Source: Symsagittifera roscoffensis (Eukaryota > Xenacoelomorpha > Acoela > Convolutidae). Taken from it: a stretch of 64,000 nt of DNA. The notes beneath the pieces are model-generated. The model saw only the letters and a list, made by a program, of their open reading frames with translations, searched no databases and was not told where the DNA came from. This document shows, in pieces, positions 8,300-20,825 of this stretch (positions are counted from its first letter, which is position 1; each line of letters opens with the position of its first letter). Location: NCBI RefSeq assembly GCF_963678635.1, contig NC_087065.1:63204754-63268753 (forward strand), given 5' to 3'. A program made the translations under genes and the position numbers.

Positions 8300-11200
8300 T
8301 TTTTACTGAATCTGGAAGGTCTCAGCAATTGTAACAAATCTAGTCAGAAATTATACAGTGTTTTCATTACATTACCTGAACTGTCATTTATTTTATCATT
8401 CAAATGTTAAAGACAGCAAAAATCGAGTTCAAATAGTCGTGAAGCTTTCCATGGAACTCGATCCGAAAACTTTTAATCAACAGTAAAAACTCCTTTGGTT
8501 GCAAGCTTGCGGAGACTTTGTTGTGATAAATTTATAGTAGAGTGCATAACATTTGCTAATGAGTATTTAAGTATGCGCCTAAAAATTGTAAAACTTGGAT
8601 ATTTGGAAAACATCAACTAATTGAAAGGTTTTTTGTAGTTACTATTTTAAAGTTTTCCTTGTTTAGTGCTTGTAAAAGTGTTCATGGAGAAAAAATCTTT
8701 TTAAGCAGATAATGTGGTTTGAATTATTAAGAATTATGTTTTCTATTGTTTTTTTTTGATGATTTCAGAAAAGAAATTGATAAATGACCTGGGAAAAATG
8801 TATATTTTGCTAAACTTTGAAAGTTTCAAGATAATGATATACATCATTCCAACTAAAAATTTAGTCTAAAATAGAAATTCAGATTTAAAACAGCAATATA
8901 CAGTTATGAGGTTGAGGAAATCCTTTAAAGGCTTTTAGTAAAGGATTTATGGTGTTAATTCAGCTTAGGATTATTGAACGTTTGTTGAAACGATACATTT
9001 TTCCATCTAAAATTCAATTTTCAAGTAAAAATTTGCCAAATTGGATTCATTTGGTAGATAGTAGATGAAGCAGAAACTGAGAAAATGCTAAATTGAGATA
9101 GAAACTCAATTTATTCCTTAGGAGTTTTGAGATAATTTTACTAAAATTTAGCTTAAAAAGTATATCTTGAGAAAAAATCCGACATAAAAATTTTCAAAGT
9201 CTTATATTTATGCATAATTCATTGGAAAAAATTGTTATCATTTGATATATAAGGTACTTTATATGAAAGATCAAATGTTTTGAGGATAATTTTTGTGAAG
9301 CAAACCCAATTCGACATCTTTTGGAAGAAGATACACAAAGCATCAATCAAAAACTTGCTTTCAAGATCTACATTTCCTTGCTATATACAATACACAAAAA
9401 TTACATACATACACAATACTACATAGAATATACATCACTATATACAATACATTACTACATAGAGTTTTTTCTTAATAAAAAGCGGAAAATTACACAATTG
9501 TTCCAGTTTGCACCTTGATTTGCTTTGCTAATACAATTTTTTGAGACTCGCTCTTCCAGCAATTCTTATATTGTAGATGTTAGAAACTAGGTTCTCTTGC
9601 GTATTTCCGGAGATTTTCAGATTATAACTAATAGAGCTGCTCCTAATTTGTTCTTAGATCGTAAAAATACACCTTTATATTCTCATTTTGTACATATCTT
9701 TTTGAATGCTTTAACTAGCACCAATTCTTTCTCACTTGGATATTTTTGAGAAAGTTTCCTTCATAAATGAAAAAAAAAGCGAGTTAATAACTATTTTGCA
9801 AAAAAAGTAATAGTTATTGATCTCAAAATGTGTATTTTTGCATAAATAGTTTACGATAGCAACTGAACAGGGGAACTTTGAGGAAGATATTAACATTTTT
9901 TATTGTAATAATTATACGGTAATAATTTCATTGCTAATTTCATCTAATTTCAACGCTAATTTCATCTCTGCCAGCGAATTGTTCGTTCAATTGATACTAT
10001 TTTCCTCCTAAATTCTCCAGTTTTGATTAAATTTTCTAGTAAAGTGTGTTCAATAGCAAAAACATGTATTAAACAGAAAGCAAGAATAACTTTAAAACAT
10101 CGAAAACTCTACGGAAAATCTTGAAAATTATGTTGCAGAAGCAACAGAGTTGAATCATCAGTTATGAAGAAGTTTTTGTTGAATTTGAGTCAATATCGAA
10201 TAAATTTTTTAGAAACATTTATCCCATTTTAAACAATTTTAGCAATAAATTGTTCATTGTTCATCAATAATCTGAAATTTCTAATTTTTAACATAAAAAA
10301 TTTCTCACAAGTTGTAATTTTTGTACAAATTTGGGTAATTCAATCAGAAAAAAATGAGGAGGAGTTGAATCATGGAATTTGATTTAGAATTTTCATAGAA
10401 TATTGCCCTTAATGTTCGTTTGAATTGAGACTCCTAAAAATAATCCCTGAACTGGACAAAAAAAAACAGTTAAAAACCAAAATAAAAGATTCGAAATGAA
10501 AAATTTCATGTAAATTTGATTAATTTTCATTTTACCTTCTCGAAAATTACGACTAATTTCACTGTTTTCCGGAAGTTTCAATATTGATTCTGCTACTATG
10601 AACCTTCTTTTCAGTGTTTAGAGCATTGTATAACCAAATATTTAGCTCAAATTAAGGTGAACTTCATTGTATTTCAATATTTTGAGAAAAAATTGTGAAA
10701 AAAGTCATTTTTTATTCAAAATTTTGTATCATTGTCTCAACATAATGCCAATTAAAATACAGTCTTAGCTTATTTTTAAAATCTATAGGTAAAAGTATGC
10801 TTAAAATTAGATCAAAAGCAACAATACATTAGCCAAAGTTATGAGATTTCTGCAATTTTTTCCAAATACTTGAAATTTTTGCAATTTTTTCCAAATACTT
10901 GAAGTTTTTGCAATTTTTTCTCAAAAAATTAGAATTTTTTCGAAAACATTTTCATTTTTTTTGGTAAAAATTCCAAATTTTTGCACAAAAACTCTTACCA
11001 TTGACTTATCATGCACAAAAAAACTAAATACATAAGCTTAATTCTACTCGAAATTAACAATTAATTGTTCCCAATTAGATAACGCGCCCCCAAAAATTTT
11101 GCGAAAAAAATAAACATTTCCACACAAAAACCAAAAAAAATACGTTTTTTGTATCATTATCTTACCATCACACAAACCATAAAAGCTTACCATCGGTATT

Positions 11201-11640
11201 CCCTATCTTAATACATTGTAGCGTATGGTTCAAAGGAAACTACAAAAAACTGATAATTTGTGTGGATTTTACGCAATTTATTCAGCATTTCTTCTTTTTA
11301 AATTCTTCCAGAAGAACTTGAATAATATTCATGATGTGCATGTTTTAAATTTTATATCTAATTTTATGTAAAAATGCAGTTTTTGTTTGTAATTGTATAT
11401 TATTGCGGTAAACTTAATATATATTGCAGTGATTTATATACTTTCTTTGTAATTTAAATTTTTTTTCTCAAAAAACTTGACTTTTTTCGAAGTTTCAGCA
11501 TGACTAGGTAACATATTATAGCTACACCTTACACAAGAAGGATAAGAAACAATTAGATAACGCATGTCAAAATTTTTCCAAAAAGCTTGAAATTTTTGTC
11601 AAAATTTTTCCAAATTTTTTCCCAAAGCTCAAATTTTTTC
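8300..11640. other. AT-rich non-coding stretch
   Basis: No convincing exon was seen in 3.3 kb. It contains a low-complexity TACA/ATAC-rich patch at about 9380-9470, a short tandem repeat at 10850-10925 (about 31-bp unit containing GCAATTTTTTCCAAATACTTG), and one CCCTATCTTAATACATTG word near 11200 that is also a fixed part of the 458-bp satellite. Continuation exons of the zinc-finger gene may lie here undetected. Confidence 0.5.
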
Positions 11641-11674
11641 CAAAATTTTTCCAAAAAACTCGACACAAAAACAT

Positions 11675-11800
11675 CGTATCTTAATACATGGGAAACCTAT
11701 AACCTATCTTAATACATGGGAAATCTATTCCCTATCTTAATACATAGCATGGAAGACCGGGGAATCTATAACGTATCTTAATACATGGGGTCTTCCATGC
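11675..11800. repeat. Cluster of four TATCTTAATACAT words with a 12-bp dyad
   Basis: TATCTTAATACAT occurs at about 11677, 11705, 11733 and 11774 with GGAAATCTAT-type spacers. The last word sits between perfect 12-bp inverted arms, GCATGGAAGACC (11747-11758) and GGTCTTCCATGC (11789-11800). A C run follows at about 11802-11814. Confidence 0.7.
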
Positions 11801-11838
11801 ACCCCCCCCCCCCCTGATCACCTCCAACATCTACTACT

Positions 11839-12907
11839 GGGGTGGGTAAGGAGTATGTCAATTTGATCAGAAATTTTTTTTGAGCAAGTAGGTGTTGAAT
11901 ACAATAATTATGCGTAAACCAGCGATGCGTAACGTGAAATCGATTATCGTTTACAAATTAAATCTGTTTCAGCTCAACGCTATGTCACCTCAAACGTTCT
12001 TTGAGCACATGGACGAAAAACTGAGACCTTCAAACTTCAATTCTCACTCCCACAGCTTCCGTCATTCGTCTTCTGAACCTACTAATAAGATAACACACGG
12101 GAGAAATGGGACAACTTTGGTCGATCCGATAAAAAATGGATCCCTCCCCAATTGATCTGTCGGCCTATTTCACAATTCAGTGAGTTAAACATTTAGATTC
12201 TTTCTCAATTGCTTTTTGATTTCTTTTCAACAACTCAAGAAATGTTTAACAATGTTCCGAGTTTTATTTAGCTTGAATTTCGAGTCGCATAAGTTTTTGG
12301 ATACGATTGTTCCAAAACAAGTCGGTTCTTCTACATGTGTCATCGAGTTTGGCATGTTTTGCCCCTCACTTAATGCGCCCCGATTTTATTGCGGGACTTG
12401 TGTGCGAGATTTTAGGGGCGAATTGTGCGAGATACAAAAAAGTCATAAAATTTAAGAGGAGCGAAATATGCAGAGTAAATAAACGAGCCGAAATAGAAAC
12501 CAATCAAAAATGCGCGGAGTATATGAGCGAGCCGAAAAGTTTCATCGTATGTATGAATTTGCAAAACTTTCGTAACTGTTTCGTTTTACAGTTTTACAGA
12601 ACTATTATATAACATTCACGTATTTTTGGCGGGTTGATACCTCGGCCGGTATAACACCACCGAAATATGTGAGGGACGAGTTTTGTCGACCTTTATTATA
12701 CTGTATACTTTTAATCTACAAAGTTAAAATTGAGACAACAAAAAGATGAAGACTAGCAAATCTTCTGAGATCTGGAAAAAATAAATTAGACTAGTGTCGA
12801 AAATTACCAGCGTCAAACACAAAATGTTGCGGTACAGCGGCAAAAAAAAAGTTTTTACACTCTCGGTTTTTGAAAAACTATCTAACTTAAATTGACGCAG
12901 GATAGTT
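11839..12907 (+). repeat. Copy 1 of a duplicated exon-bearing segment
   Basis: This stretch is near-identical to 16634-18230 from GGTGGGTAAGGAGTATGTC to TTGACGCAGGATA, apart from a 534-bp element present only in the other copy. Upstream intron, exon-like segment and about 730 bp of downstream sequence are all included. Confidence 0.9.
11973..12179 (+). pseudogene. Duplicated RIM-BP-type exon with a nonsense codon
   Basis: The segment has the same 207-bp length, acceptor (AATCTGTTTCAG) and donor (GTGAGT) as the exon at 16764-16970, and begins LNAMSPQTFFEHMDEK. Codon 61 is TGA (12153-12155) where the second copy has GGA, and the last codon is Ser instead of Leu. If spliced into the mRNA it would truncate the protein, so it is either a dead duplicate or a nonsense-mediated-decay switch exon. 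Confidence 0.65.
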
Positions 12908-15900
12908 TTTTCCCACAAGGAGTTCCTTCAAGATGATCATGTGAAAAGTGGTGTGTTTTATTTTCCTTTCTGACAATAAAATTGCCAACAAACTCACAAT
13001 AAATTGTACTACTGTGTTAAAATTTAAGCATTTGTTGTACCATCTCTACATCGTTAATCTGATTTAAACTTTTTGTTCTTTTTTTGATGTCTATAACAAA
13101 CATTGTTTTATCTTTGGTGCAAAAAAACTTTCCGTCAGTATGTTGAGTAAATATGTTGTTTATCTTTTCAACCGTTCATTGTAAGAATAGAACATTTGTC
13201 CTAAATACCATTCTCAGCAAAACAAGAGTTAGCTACAAAGAAAACTTTGGTATTTTCCGGTACTATTTGGAAAAATGGTTTCATACGGCATTGCTGCAGT
13301 AAAAGTGTAAGTTTTCATTAAAAAGGAGCTCATTTAAAAGAAACAGAGTTTGTTCATACCCATGATACCCAGCTTTCTGAAAACCTTGGCCCCTATAAAG
13401 TTAGATTTGCCATGTTTTTTTTTTGCACCAGGAATAAAGCTGAAAATTAAAAAAAAATACAGGATAAAGATTTTTTTTCACCGAGTAACATCAGCATTTC
13501 GATGCATCCTGTAATTGATTAATGCTCCTTGTTGTACAAATGTAGTAATCTAATAAGTATGAACGTATCAACTTTTTTCTTGCTTAAATCAAATTGAGGA
13601 AACGATGGTTTCCTGAATTAAAATGATAGGTGTTTTTTTTCTGTGTGGTGAGATTAAAAGATCTGATAAAAAACTAGAACTTAAGCAAACTCAACAGTCA
13701 TAGTTATTTCAAACGTTTATTGCTCCGACCATTGAGGAAATGAGGAGGAACTTTGTATTTGGGAGTGCTACAAGGTTTTTTTTTCTTTTTTGTCCTTCTT
13801 TTCCACTTAAAATGAGGTACCACAAACAATCATCAGACTAAGTTGAGTGATTATAAAGCTATTTTAGTTGTGATTCGAACGACATTAGAAAATTTTCAAT
13901 AAAATTCCGATTTTTTGTCTGATTTATAGCAAGTAACGCGAGCAAGCAGGCCCATTATATCTTAAACAGGCCTAATTAAACCCGTATTGACTTAGTTTCA
14001 CGCGGCATTTTGGGAATCGAAAAGTTTCGGCTTCTTGATTTTTGTATATTTTTCCTTGTCATTTTTTGCAAAAAGCTTTTGTTTAATTTGCTTATTTTAC
14101 TTTGAATTTCAAGTTTGCTTAAGTTCTGGTTTTTTATCAGATCTTTTTATCACACCACACAGAAAAAAAACCTATTATTTTAAGAAAAAACTATTGTGTT
14201 TTTTACGACTATGGCTAATTAAACAGTAACCGGCTATCCTTGTTATATATTCGTGTTGTACTGCGTGTTTTCTGAATTCCCACTGTTCCTCGTATTTTCT
14301 TAAAAATGCAGCAAAAAGCAGGTTTTTTAAAAAAAATTTCCCAATTTCTACATTTTTGTTATAATACAATTTATTACTTCTCTGAGAACGCGTAAACTGA
14401 GTTTGTTTGAGCTACATCTAAATGAGCTTCAGAAATTTCAACATTTTTCGTCGGCGAGGTTGTTGAATGTGGACAGTGTTTTTCGTAAATATAGTAAGAT
14501 AATCCTGTTCTGTAAATTTTGAGTCGAAGTAAACAGCCTTCAAATGGTGTTGAAACTTTTGTCAATTTTTTTTATTAAGCTTAGCAACAAACTGTTTCCT
14601 TTTTTCTGAATTTCATGTAAGAGCCTCAATTTTTCATAAACTTATTTATCTCTGAATTTGATCAAAAGAGCTTTTTCTATTTATTCAAAAAAAGTTGCTC
14701 GGTTTTTTTCTGAAAAACCTCAAAATTGTAGTTATACATTTGAAGCGTCTTTGGAACTTGTTTTAAATCTTTTTAACGTCTTTTCTGTAGTTTGTCTCGG
14801 TGTAGCTGGTTTTTTTTTCCTTCTTTTTTAATATGCATATGTATCGAGGAAAACGTTTCAAAAAAGTTTACAGTACTATTTGAAACTAAACATTTTTACT
14901 ACAGGGTCATTTTAGTTGTATTCCGGCGTTTTATATTATGTTGCTGCAAAAATTTTGAAAAACGTTTAATTGTGAGTTGAGAAAAAAAACGTGACGCAGT
15001 CAATTGTATGGTTTGTTCTTTTCTTTTTTGCCCGCAATGAATTTCACATATTTTTGTATCTTATATTCAATTGAACTCCAAGGTTGTTTTCAAAAGTTGG
15101 AATAAAGTGTTTTTGAGGATAACATATCAACACAAAATCTTAAAACATTTCCTCTGGCTGACTGTTTTTGTTTGCTTTGTTTATACCTTTGTATTTTTTT
15201 TACTAGAACAGATTTTACGTAATTTTACTACCTCAATTTACGTATGTGCGTATTTTTACTAGAACAGAATTTACTTAAAGCGTTTGATTGAACAGTTATT
15301 CTCAACTTTGTTATTAACAAGTGTTAGTTTTTTTCCTTCATTTAAATAAGCAAAAGCATGAAAATAATTTTTGAACTTTACATGAAGATATTTACCTGGT
15401 TATTTCCTTTTCTTTTTTTTGATTTCTGTTAAGTTCAGTTTATTTCCTTTGCTTAATTTAAGGCAAACTCCACTATCGAACAGCAAAAGTGTAAAGATCA
15501 CCAAAAAGGTTATCAACTTCTTGTTTTGAAAGTAATTTTTTTTTCAGAATCCCGATGGAATAAAAAGTTTACCTTTTGATCTAGTTTTCTCAAATTGGGT
15601 AATTTTTTCCAAAAATGTCAATTTTGGCTTGTTCTAGAAATTTAAAAAATTTTAAGACTGTCTATGTTTTTTTGTGAATTTCAAAACAATTTTTCCAATT
15701 TTTTGTCTGTTTGCTACGTTCAAACCGTCTCAATTGCAAAGCAAACTAAGCTCTTTTTTAATGAAATCAAATGGCCCAAAAAGAAACGTAAAAGACTTCT
15801 AGTTTTGAAAGTGGCTTTCAGTTTTTACATTTTCCAGCAAAAAAACTACTTATTGATCCATTTTTCCTAAAAGGAATAATTTTATGAAAAATTGTTTTTC

Positions 15901-16633
15901 TTAAGATGTTTTTAAAAAAACTTGAAAACTGCCGAAAATGATTAATCGTTGCTGATTTTTTTGAGTCAAAGACACTCTTCGAACTGTCGCTAAGCTATTT
16001 TTACCATTAAAACATGAGTTGACGATTAATTGGCCCATCTGTCTGCTATCGGGTGTGTGTTTTTGATCTAGAAAAATTGGTTGTAGGGCCGACTTTGCTG
16101 TAATTACACTTAGAACTGTTCGATTCGGGCAGAAATTCTTGCTTTGTCATTGTCAAAAATTTCAATTTGGCTTGAAACAAAAAAGTTTTCATCATTCTCC
16201 TTTGAGCGTAATCAATTTTTGTCAACACACTGAAGTAGTTTCATCCGTTGCCCAGTATTTCATGTGTTATATGCTTTTTGCATCGTAAACCAAAGTAATT
16301 GTGGAACCAAATGTGAAACTTGCTTGGGCTTTTATCTCGATTGAAAACCTTATAACCGGTTCAAAATTCTGGTAAAAACCTATTATATTCAAAATGGGAT
16401 TTTATTTTGAAAACTAATTCATAAAGCAAGTATCATTTTAAAAATGTAGCGGCTCTCAGAGCATTTATATTGATGTGACTTTGATCTATTTTACATGGGA
16501 TGGAAGATATTTTGAGGGGAGGATGTTAACTTGGTTCTAAGTTGGAGTTTTCAGCCAATCAGAATCAAGCTAAAATGCTGGGGTAAAAGATCTTAACTTT
16601 GTGAGTCTGGGTCGAGGGGGGGGGGGGGGGGGG
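12908..16633. other. AT-rich non-coding stretch between the exon copies
   Basis: No exon is supported. Besides the inverted repeat at 13620-14182, I see only T-rich sequence with short chance frames and a run of G (16617-16635) just before copy 2. A block near 15800-15870 resembles one near 33890-33950 (both contain GTTTTGAAAGTGG), so an old dispersed repeat is present. Confidence 0.5.
13620..14182. mobile_element. Inverted-repeat element, arms about 74 bp (MITE-like)
   Basis: The left arm (13620-13693) contains TTCTGTGTGGTGAGAT, AAGATCTGATAAAAAACTAG and AACTTAAGCAAACT. The right arm (14110-14182) is its reverse complement with few mismatches. About 415 bp without a reading frame lie between. 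No target duplication was identified. Confidence 0.6.
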
Positions 16634-16763
16634 GTGGGTAAGGAGTATGTCAATTTGATCAGAATTTTTTTTTAGCAAGTAGGTGTTGGATACAATAAAC
16701 ATGCGTGAACCAGCGGTGCGGAACGTGAAATCGATTATCGTTTGTAAATTAAATCTGTTTCAG

Positions 16764-16970
16764 CTCAACGCTATGTCACCTCAAACGTTCTTTGAGCACA
16801 TGGACGAAAAACTGAGACCTTCAAACTTCAATTCTCATTCCCACAGCTTCCGTCATTCGTCTTCTGAAGCTTCTAATAAGATAACACACGGGAGAAATGG
16901 GACAACTTTGGTCGATCCGATAAGAAATGGATCCATCCCCAATGGATCTGCGGGCCCATTTCACAACTTA
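16764..16970 (+). CDS. Candidate 5' coding exon of the RIM-BP gene
   Basis: A 69-codon phase-0 exon has acceptor AATCTGTTTCAG and donor GTGAGT. It is open throughout, with polar, Ser/His/Asn-rich sequence (FNSHSHSFRHSSSE, NKITHGRNGTTL). It lies in the correct orientation upstream of the coiled-coil exons and shares their phase, so I assign it to the same gene by position. The sequence itself has no recognised domain, and its gene membership is inference. The ATG-containing start exon was not found. Confidence 0.5.
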
Positions 16971-17487
16971 GTGAGTTAAACATTTTGATTCCCTCTCAAT
17001 TCCTTTTTGAGTTTTTCTCAACAACTCAAGAAATATTTAACAATGTTGCGAGTTTTATCTAGCTTACATTTCGAGTCGCATAAGTTTTTGGATACGATTG
17101 TTTCAGAAAAAGTCGGCTCTTCTACATGTGTCATTGAATTTGGCATGTTTTGCCCCTCACGTAATGCACCCCGATTTTATTGCGGGACTGTGTGTGCGAG
17201 GTTTTAGGGGCGAATTGTGCGAGCTACAAAAAAGTCATTAAATTTAAGAGGAGCGAAATATGGAGAGTAAATAAACGAGCCGAAATATAAACTAATCAAA
17301 AATGCGCGGAGTATATGAGCCAGCCGAAAAGTTTCATCGTATGAATGAATTTGCAAAACTTTCGTAACTGTTTCGTAAGTTTCACAGAACTATTATATAA
17401 CATTCACGTATTTTTGGCGGGTTGATACTTCGGCCGGTATAACACCACCGAAATATGTGAGGGAAGAGTTTTGCCGACCTATTTTAT

Positions 17488-18021
17488 TGCTCCGACTTTC
17501 GATACGAAAGTAACGGAACATTTGTGCTCGGGGTGGGTTTTTTTTTCTTCAGACAAATTTCGACTTTTTAACTAGCCATTTTTGACGGAATTTTTTTTTA
17601 TCATTCAAAAGGTATTGTTGTCCTGGGCTTAAATTTGAAAAGTTATTTCACCTGTGATCATTTTTCGTAAAATTATGAGGGTTTAAAGGTTGCCATTTTG
17701 GCCATTTTGACCAATTTGGGACAATTAACGCGCGATATAATTCGAGCTATTAACGCGTAAGCGGAGATTCAATCCGTCTAAGAAATCGTTCCAAATTGGT
17801 TGACAGAAGCTTATTTACCATAATTGGTTTGTTTCAAGGAACGAAATCTATCCTTTTGTACTTTATATGGCGTGTGGGGGATGATTTTCATTTAAAAATT
17901 CAAATTAAAAAAAAACTTCATTTTATTTTATTTCAATTAATTTTTTAAAGTTATTTTTGCTTCATAAATCTTAAAAGGCGGTCGGAACATTCAGGGCTTT
18001 GCCCTGATACGAGCAGTCTTG
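17488..18021 (+). mobile_element. Helentron-associated element (HINE), full length
   Basis: The 5' end has the subterminal repeat TGCTCCGACT followed by a hairpin (ACTTTCG/CGAAAGT). The 3' end has the inverse GTCGGAACA, then the hairpin CAGGGCTTTGCCCTG, then ATACGAGCAGTCTTG at the terminus. This layout (5' sub-TIR, 3' sub-TIR followed by a 3' hairpin, T-T type insertion site) is that of non-autonomous Helentrons such as DINE-1. The duplicate segment at 12690-12710 is the empty site. No replicase/helicase frame is present. Confidence 0.75.
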
Positions 18022-18445
18022 TTATGTATACTTTTAATCTACAAAGCTAAAATTGAGACAACAAAAAGATGAAGACTAGCAAGTCTTCTGAGATCTGGAA
18101 AAAATAAATTAGAATAGTGTCAAAATTTAACAGCTTCAAACACAAAATGTTGCGGTACAGCGGCGAAAAAAAGTTTTTACACTCTCGGGTTATTGAAAAA
18201 CTATCTAACTTGAATTGACGCAGGATAAGCAGACAAACTTACCCATTTGAGTTGATAACGGAAGCTAAAACAAACAAAAATGCTCCGGCGTGGCGTCATA
18301 TATGACAAACTAGCAAAATTGACTGAGCGGTTTTCAACTTTTTCTCCCAGTGTTGCTCCACCGAAATACAGAGTTCAGACAAAACTAGCAGCCGTTCAAA
18401 ATTTGAAATCATGCCATTCGAACATGCTCAATTTTCGGCATGGTT

Positions 18446-18502
18446 GAATATATATATATGTACATGTATGTAATGAATATGTATGTATATATGTATATAT
18501 AT
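18446..18502. repeat. TA/TG-rich microsatellite
   Basis: Alternating TATATA and GTATGTA words over about 57 bp. Confidence 0.7.
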
Positions 18503-18645
18503 AATACCATTTCCATACGAAGCTTTGTTGTGTATCTGTATCTGGAATTTAAAAGTATAAAATTGAACGTATAAGGGCAAAACCATGAATTTTCCGTCTT
18601 CCTACAAACTGCAACTCCTATATTTTTTGGTCTATCAAATATTAA

Positions 18646-19184
18646 CAAGACTGCTCGTATCAGGGCGAAGCACTGAATGTTCCGACTGCCTTTTAAGGTT
18701 TATGGAGCAGCAGTAATAGCATAAGAAAATTAAATGAAATAAAATAAAATGAAATTTTTTTTTTCTAAAATTTGAAATTTTTTATGAAAATCATCCCCCC
18801 ACACGCCATATAAAGTACAAAATGAGAAATTTCGTTCCTTGTAACAAATCAATTATGGCAAATAAGCTTCGTTCAACCATTTTGGAACGATTTATAAGAC
18901 GGATTAAATCTCCGCTTACGCGTTAATAGCGCGAATTATATCGCGCGTAAATTGTCACAAATTGGTCAAAATGGCCAAAATGGCAATCTTTAAACCCTCA
19001 TAACTCTACGAAAAATGATCACAGGTGAATTTTTTTCAAATTTAAGCTCAGGACAACAATACCATTTGAATGATATAAAAAATTCCATCAGAAAATGGCT
19101 AGTTAAAAACTCGAAATTTGTCTGAAGAAAAAAACCCACCCCGAGCACAAATATTCCGTTACTTTCGCATCGGAAGTCGGAACA
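18646..19184 (-). mobile_element. HINE, full length, inverted
   Basis: Same family as 17488-18021 in the opposite orientation. CAAGACTGCTCGTATCAG starts the left edge and AAGTCGGAACA closes the right. The internal near-palindrome around GCGCGAATTATATCGCGCG is conserved. Confidence 0.75.
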
Positions 19185-20323
19185 ATAAACTATGAATTTT
19201 AGGCTGCTGAATCAAATTTCAAGTATCAAATTCTGTTTCGTTTAAGGAATGAATGAGACCAATTATCTTGCCTCAATTCAGTTTGGAACTTTTTTTTGGC
19301 GCTAGATAATTCACCACGCTTCAAGAATGCGCGTTACATTTTCAGCATCAAAATATAAACGAGCAGTTTAGCTATACTTTTTTCACAGGGGTCGTAAAGT
19401 CAGGTTGGTATAATGGTGAGTGCGAACCTTCTGTGATTGATCAATCACAGCAAAGAAAATTCTTTTGAAAGATGATCTGAATAAAAAATCAACCTCGGCT
19501 ATATATATTTGCTTTCATCAAAACGGAACAATAACGAAATAGGTATCAAGTGTCAGAAAAACTTGCAGTTTAAAAAGAATAGTTGATCCTGTTTTTTGGC
19601 TGAACCAAAAAGTTTGGTTCCTACATGATAATTACAGGCTTTAGCGCGCAAGTCATTATTAGCTTTTTAAAATTTGGTCAAATCTTCATAGAAAAAATAG
19701 CTCAAGTTTTGTTGGTCAAGTTGCAGCATCACGGATTTCGCTTGTGCTATAAGTGGCTTTCATTGAAGTTGCAAGTGCAATTGTTGTTCATTATAGTTTC
19801 AGGGGGACTTGATAGATTTCAATTTTTTTTTCTGAAGCACTATAATTTAGACAATGATTACGTTTTAAAGTGGAAACTTCATCATCAAACACGAAAATTT
19901 CGGAAGTTTTTTGAAGTGCTTTTAACTCCAGGATACTAACAAAAAGTTATAGCCATCCAACTATTCATTTTAGTCCAAAAGGTAGTCATAATTTTTGGCG
20001 GTAAAAGGGTTTGTGTGCCAAGTGTTAACATTACGAGGCCAAACTGTGTATTTTGTGAATTATAAGCGGATTCCGCAACAAGGACGCTCCCTTTGTTCTT
20101 TTTTTTCTGTTCGTTCATTTTTTGTGAAAATCACTCCGAGAAAGTTTTAACCTATCTAGTGCACAGTTTGGCCTCGTGAAGCAAAAAATAACACGGAAAT
20201 ATAAATAAGTTTTCTGCTCGAAGAGATTTTTTGGAAAGCTTCGGTAAAATGAAGTTTATAACGGAGTGTGTTCTGCTAGCGCTGCATAATGCGTCTTGAG
20301 GGTATCAGTATCATCACCAAGTA
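19185..20323. other. Intron sequence, no gene seen
   Basis: About 1.1 kb without a convincing exon. The longest frame (19625-19939) has no coding-like composition or splice context. Confidence 0.5.
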
Positions 20324-20741
20324 CAGGGGCGGATTTAGGGGGGAGAAGGCGGGGGGGGGGGGGGTGGACGCTCCCTCTCAGGAATACGACCCCCTGCCGA
20401 CCCAAAGGGTCCCCCTTTGTACTATTTTGAGATATCCTTTTTTGGTGAGGAACCCTAAAATTGTTCTAAAGGCGGTTCGGCGCCAATATATACTAATTTT
20501 GAAGGGGGAACGCGCGCCAAAAAAACGCGATTTCTTGGTCAAAATTTTTTTAAAGCGTTTTTTTGTTGGCCTGTTTTTCAAAATTTAGCGGCGCAGAAAA
20601 CTTGGTTAAAATAGGGTCTTTTTGGTTATTTGGAAGAGCTCCGAAAATCAGTTTGATCGACCTAAAAAAAGGTCGACAAAATTTTCGAAACTTTTTGAAA
20701 ATCCGACCCACCCTCTCGAGAAAATCCTAGATCCGCCCCTG
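20324..20741 (+). mobile_element. hAT-type MITE, 418 bp, perfect 8-bp target duplication
   Basis: Termini are CAGGGGCGGATTTAGG and CTAGATCCGCCCCTG, flanked on both sides by ACCAAGTA (20316-20323 and 20742-20749). CAGGGG-type termini with 8-bp duplications are the hAT superfamily signature. It contains a G run and no transposase frame. It sits 84 bp upstream of a RIM-BP exon. Confidence 0.85.
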
Positions 20742-20825
20742 ACCAAGTACATGAAAATTGAAATCATTATTAAAAGCACGGCTCGAAATTACTAACGCTT
20801 GATTGATGGTTTTTCAAATATTTAG

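Larger units (their letters stand above)
16634..18230 (+). repeat. Copy 2 of the exon-bearing duplication, interrupted by a HINE
   Basis: Matches 11839-12907 on both sides of the inserted element at 17488-18021. Outside the insertion the two copies differ by scattered substitutions and small indels. Confidence 0.9.

Noticed and set aside
9380-9470. Microsatellite or gene in the TACA-rich patch
   Set aside because: The words are irregular and the frame at 9321-9518 is low complexity; treated as AT-rich background.
12216-12612. Two frames after the first exon copy
   Set aside because: The same DNA in the second copy is interrupted differently and there is no splice support; it is intron sequence shared by the duplication.
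17488-18021. Cut-and-paste MITE with terminal inverted repeats
   Set aside because: The inverted repeat is terminal only on the 5' side; on the 3' side it is followed by a hairpin and about 15 more bases, and no clear target duplication is visible. The Helentron layout fits better.
20289-20588. 99-codon frame
   Set aside because: It lies across the hAT-type MITE, including its G run.
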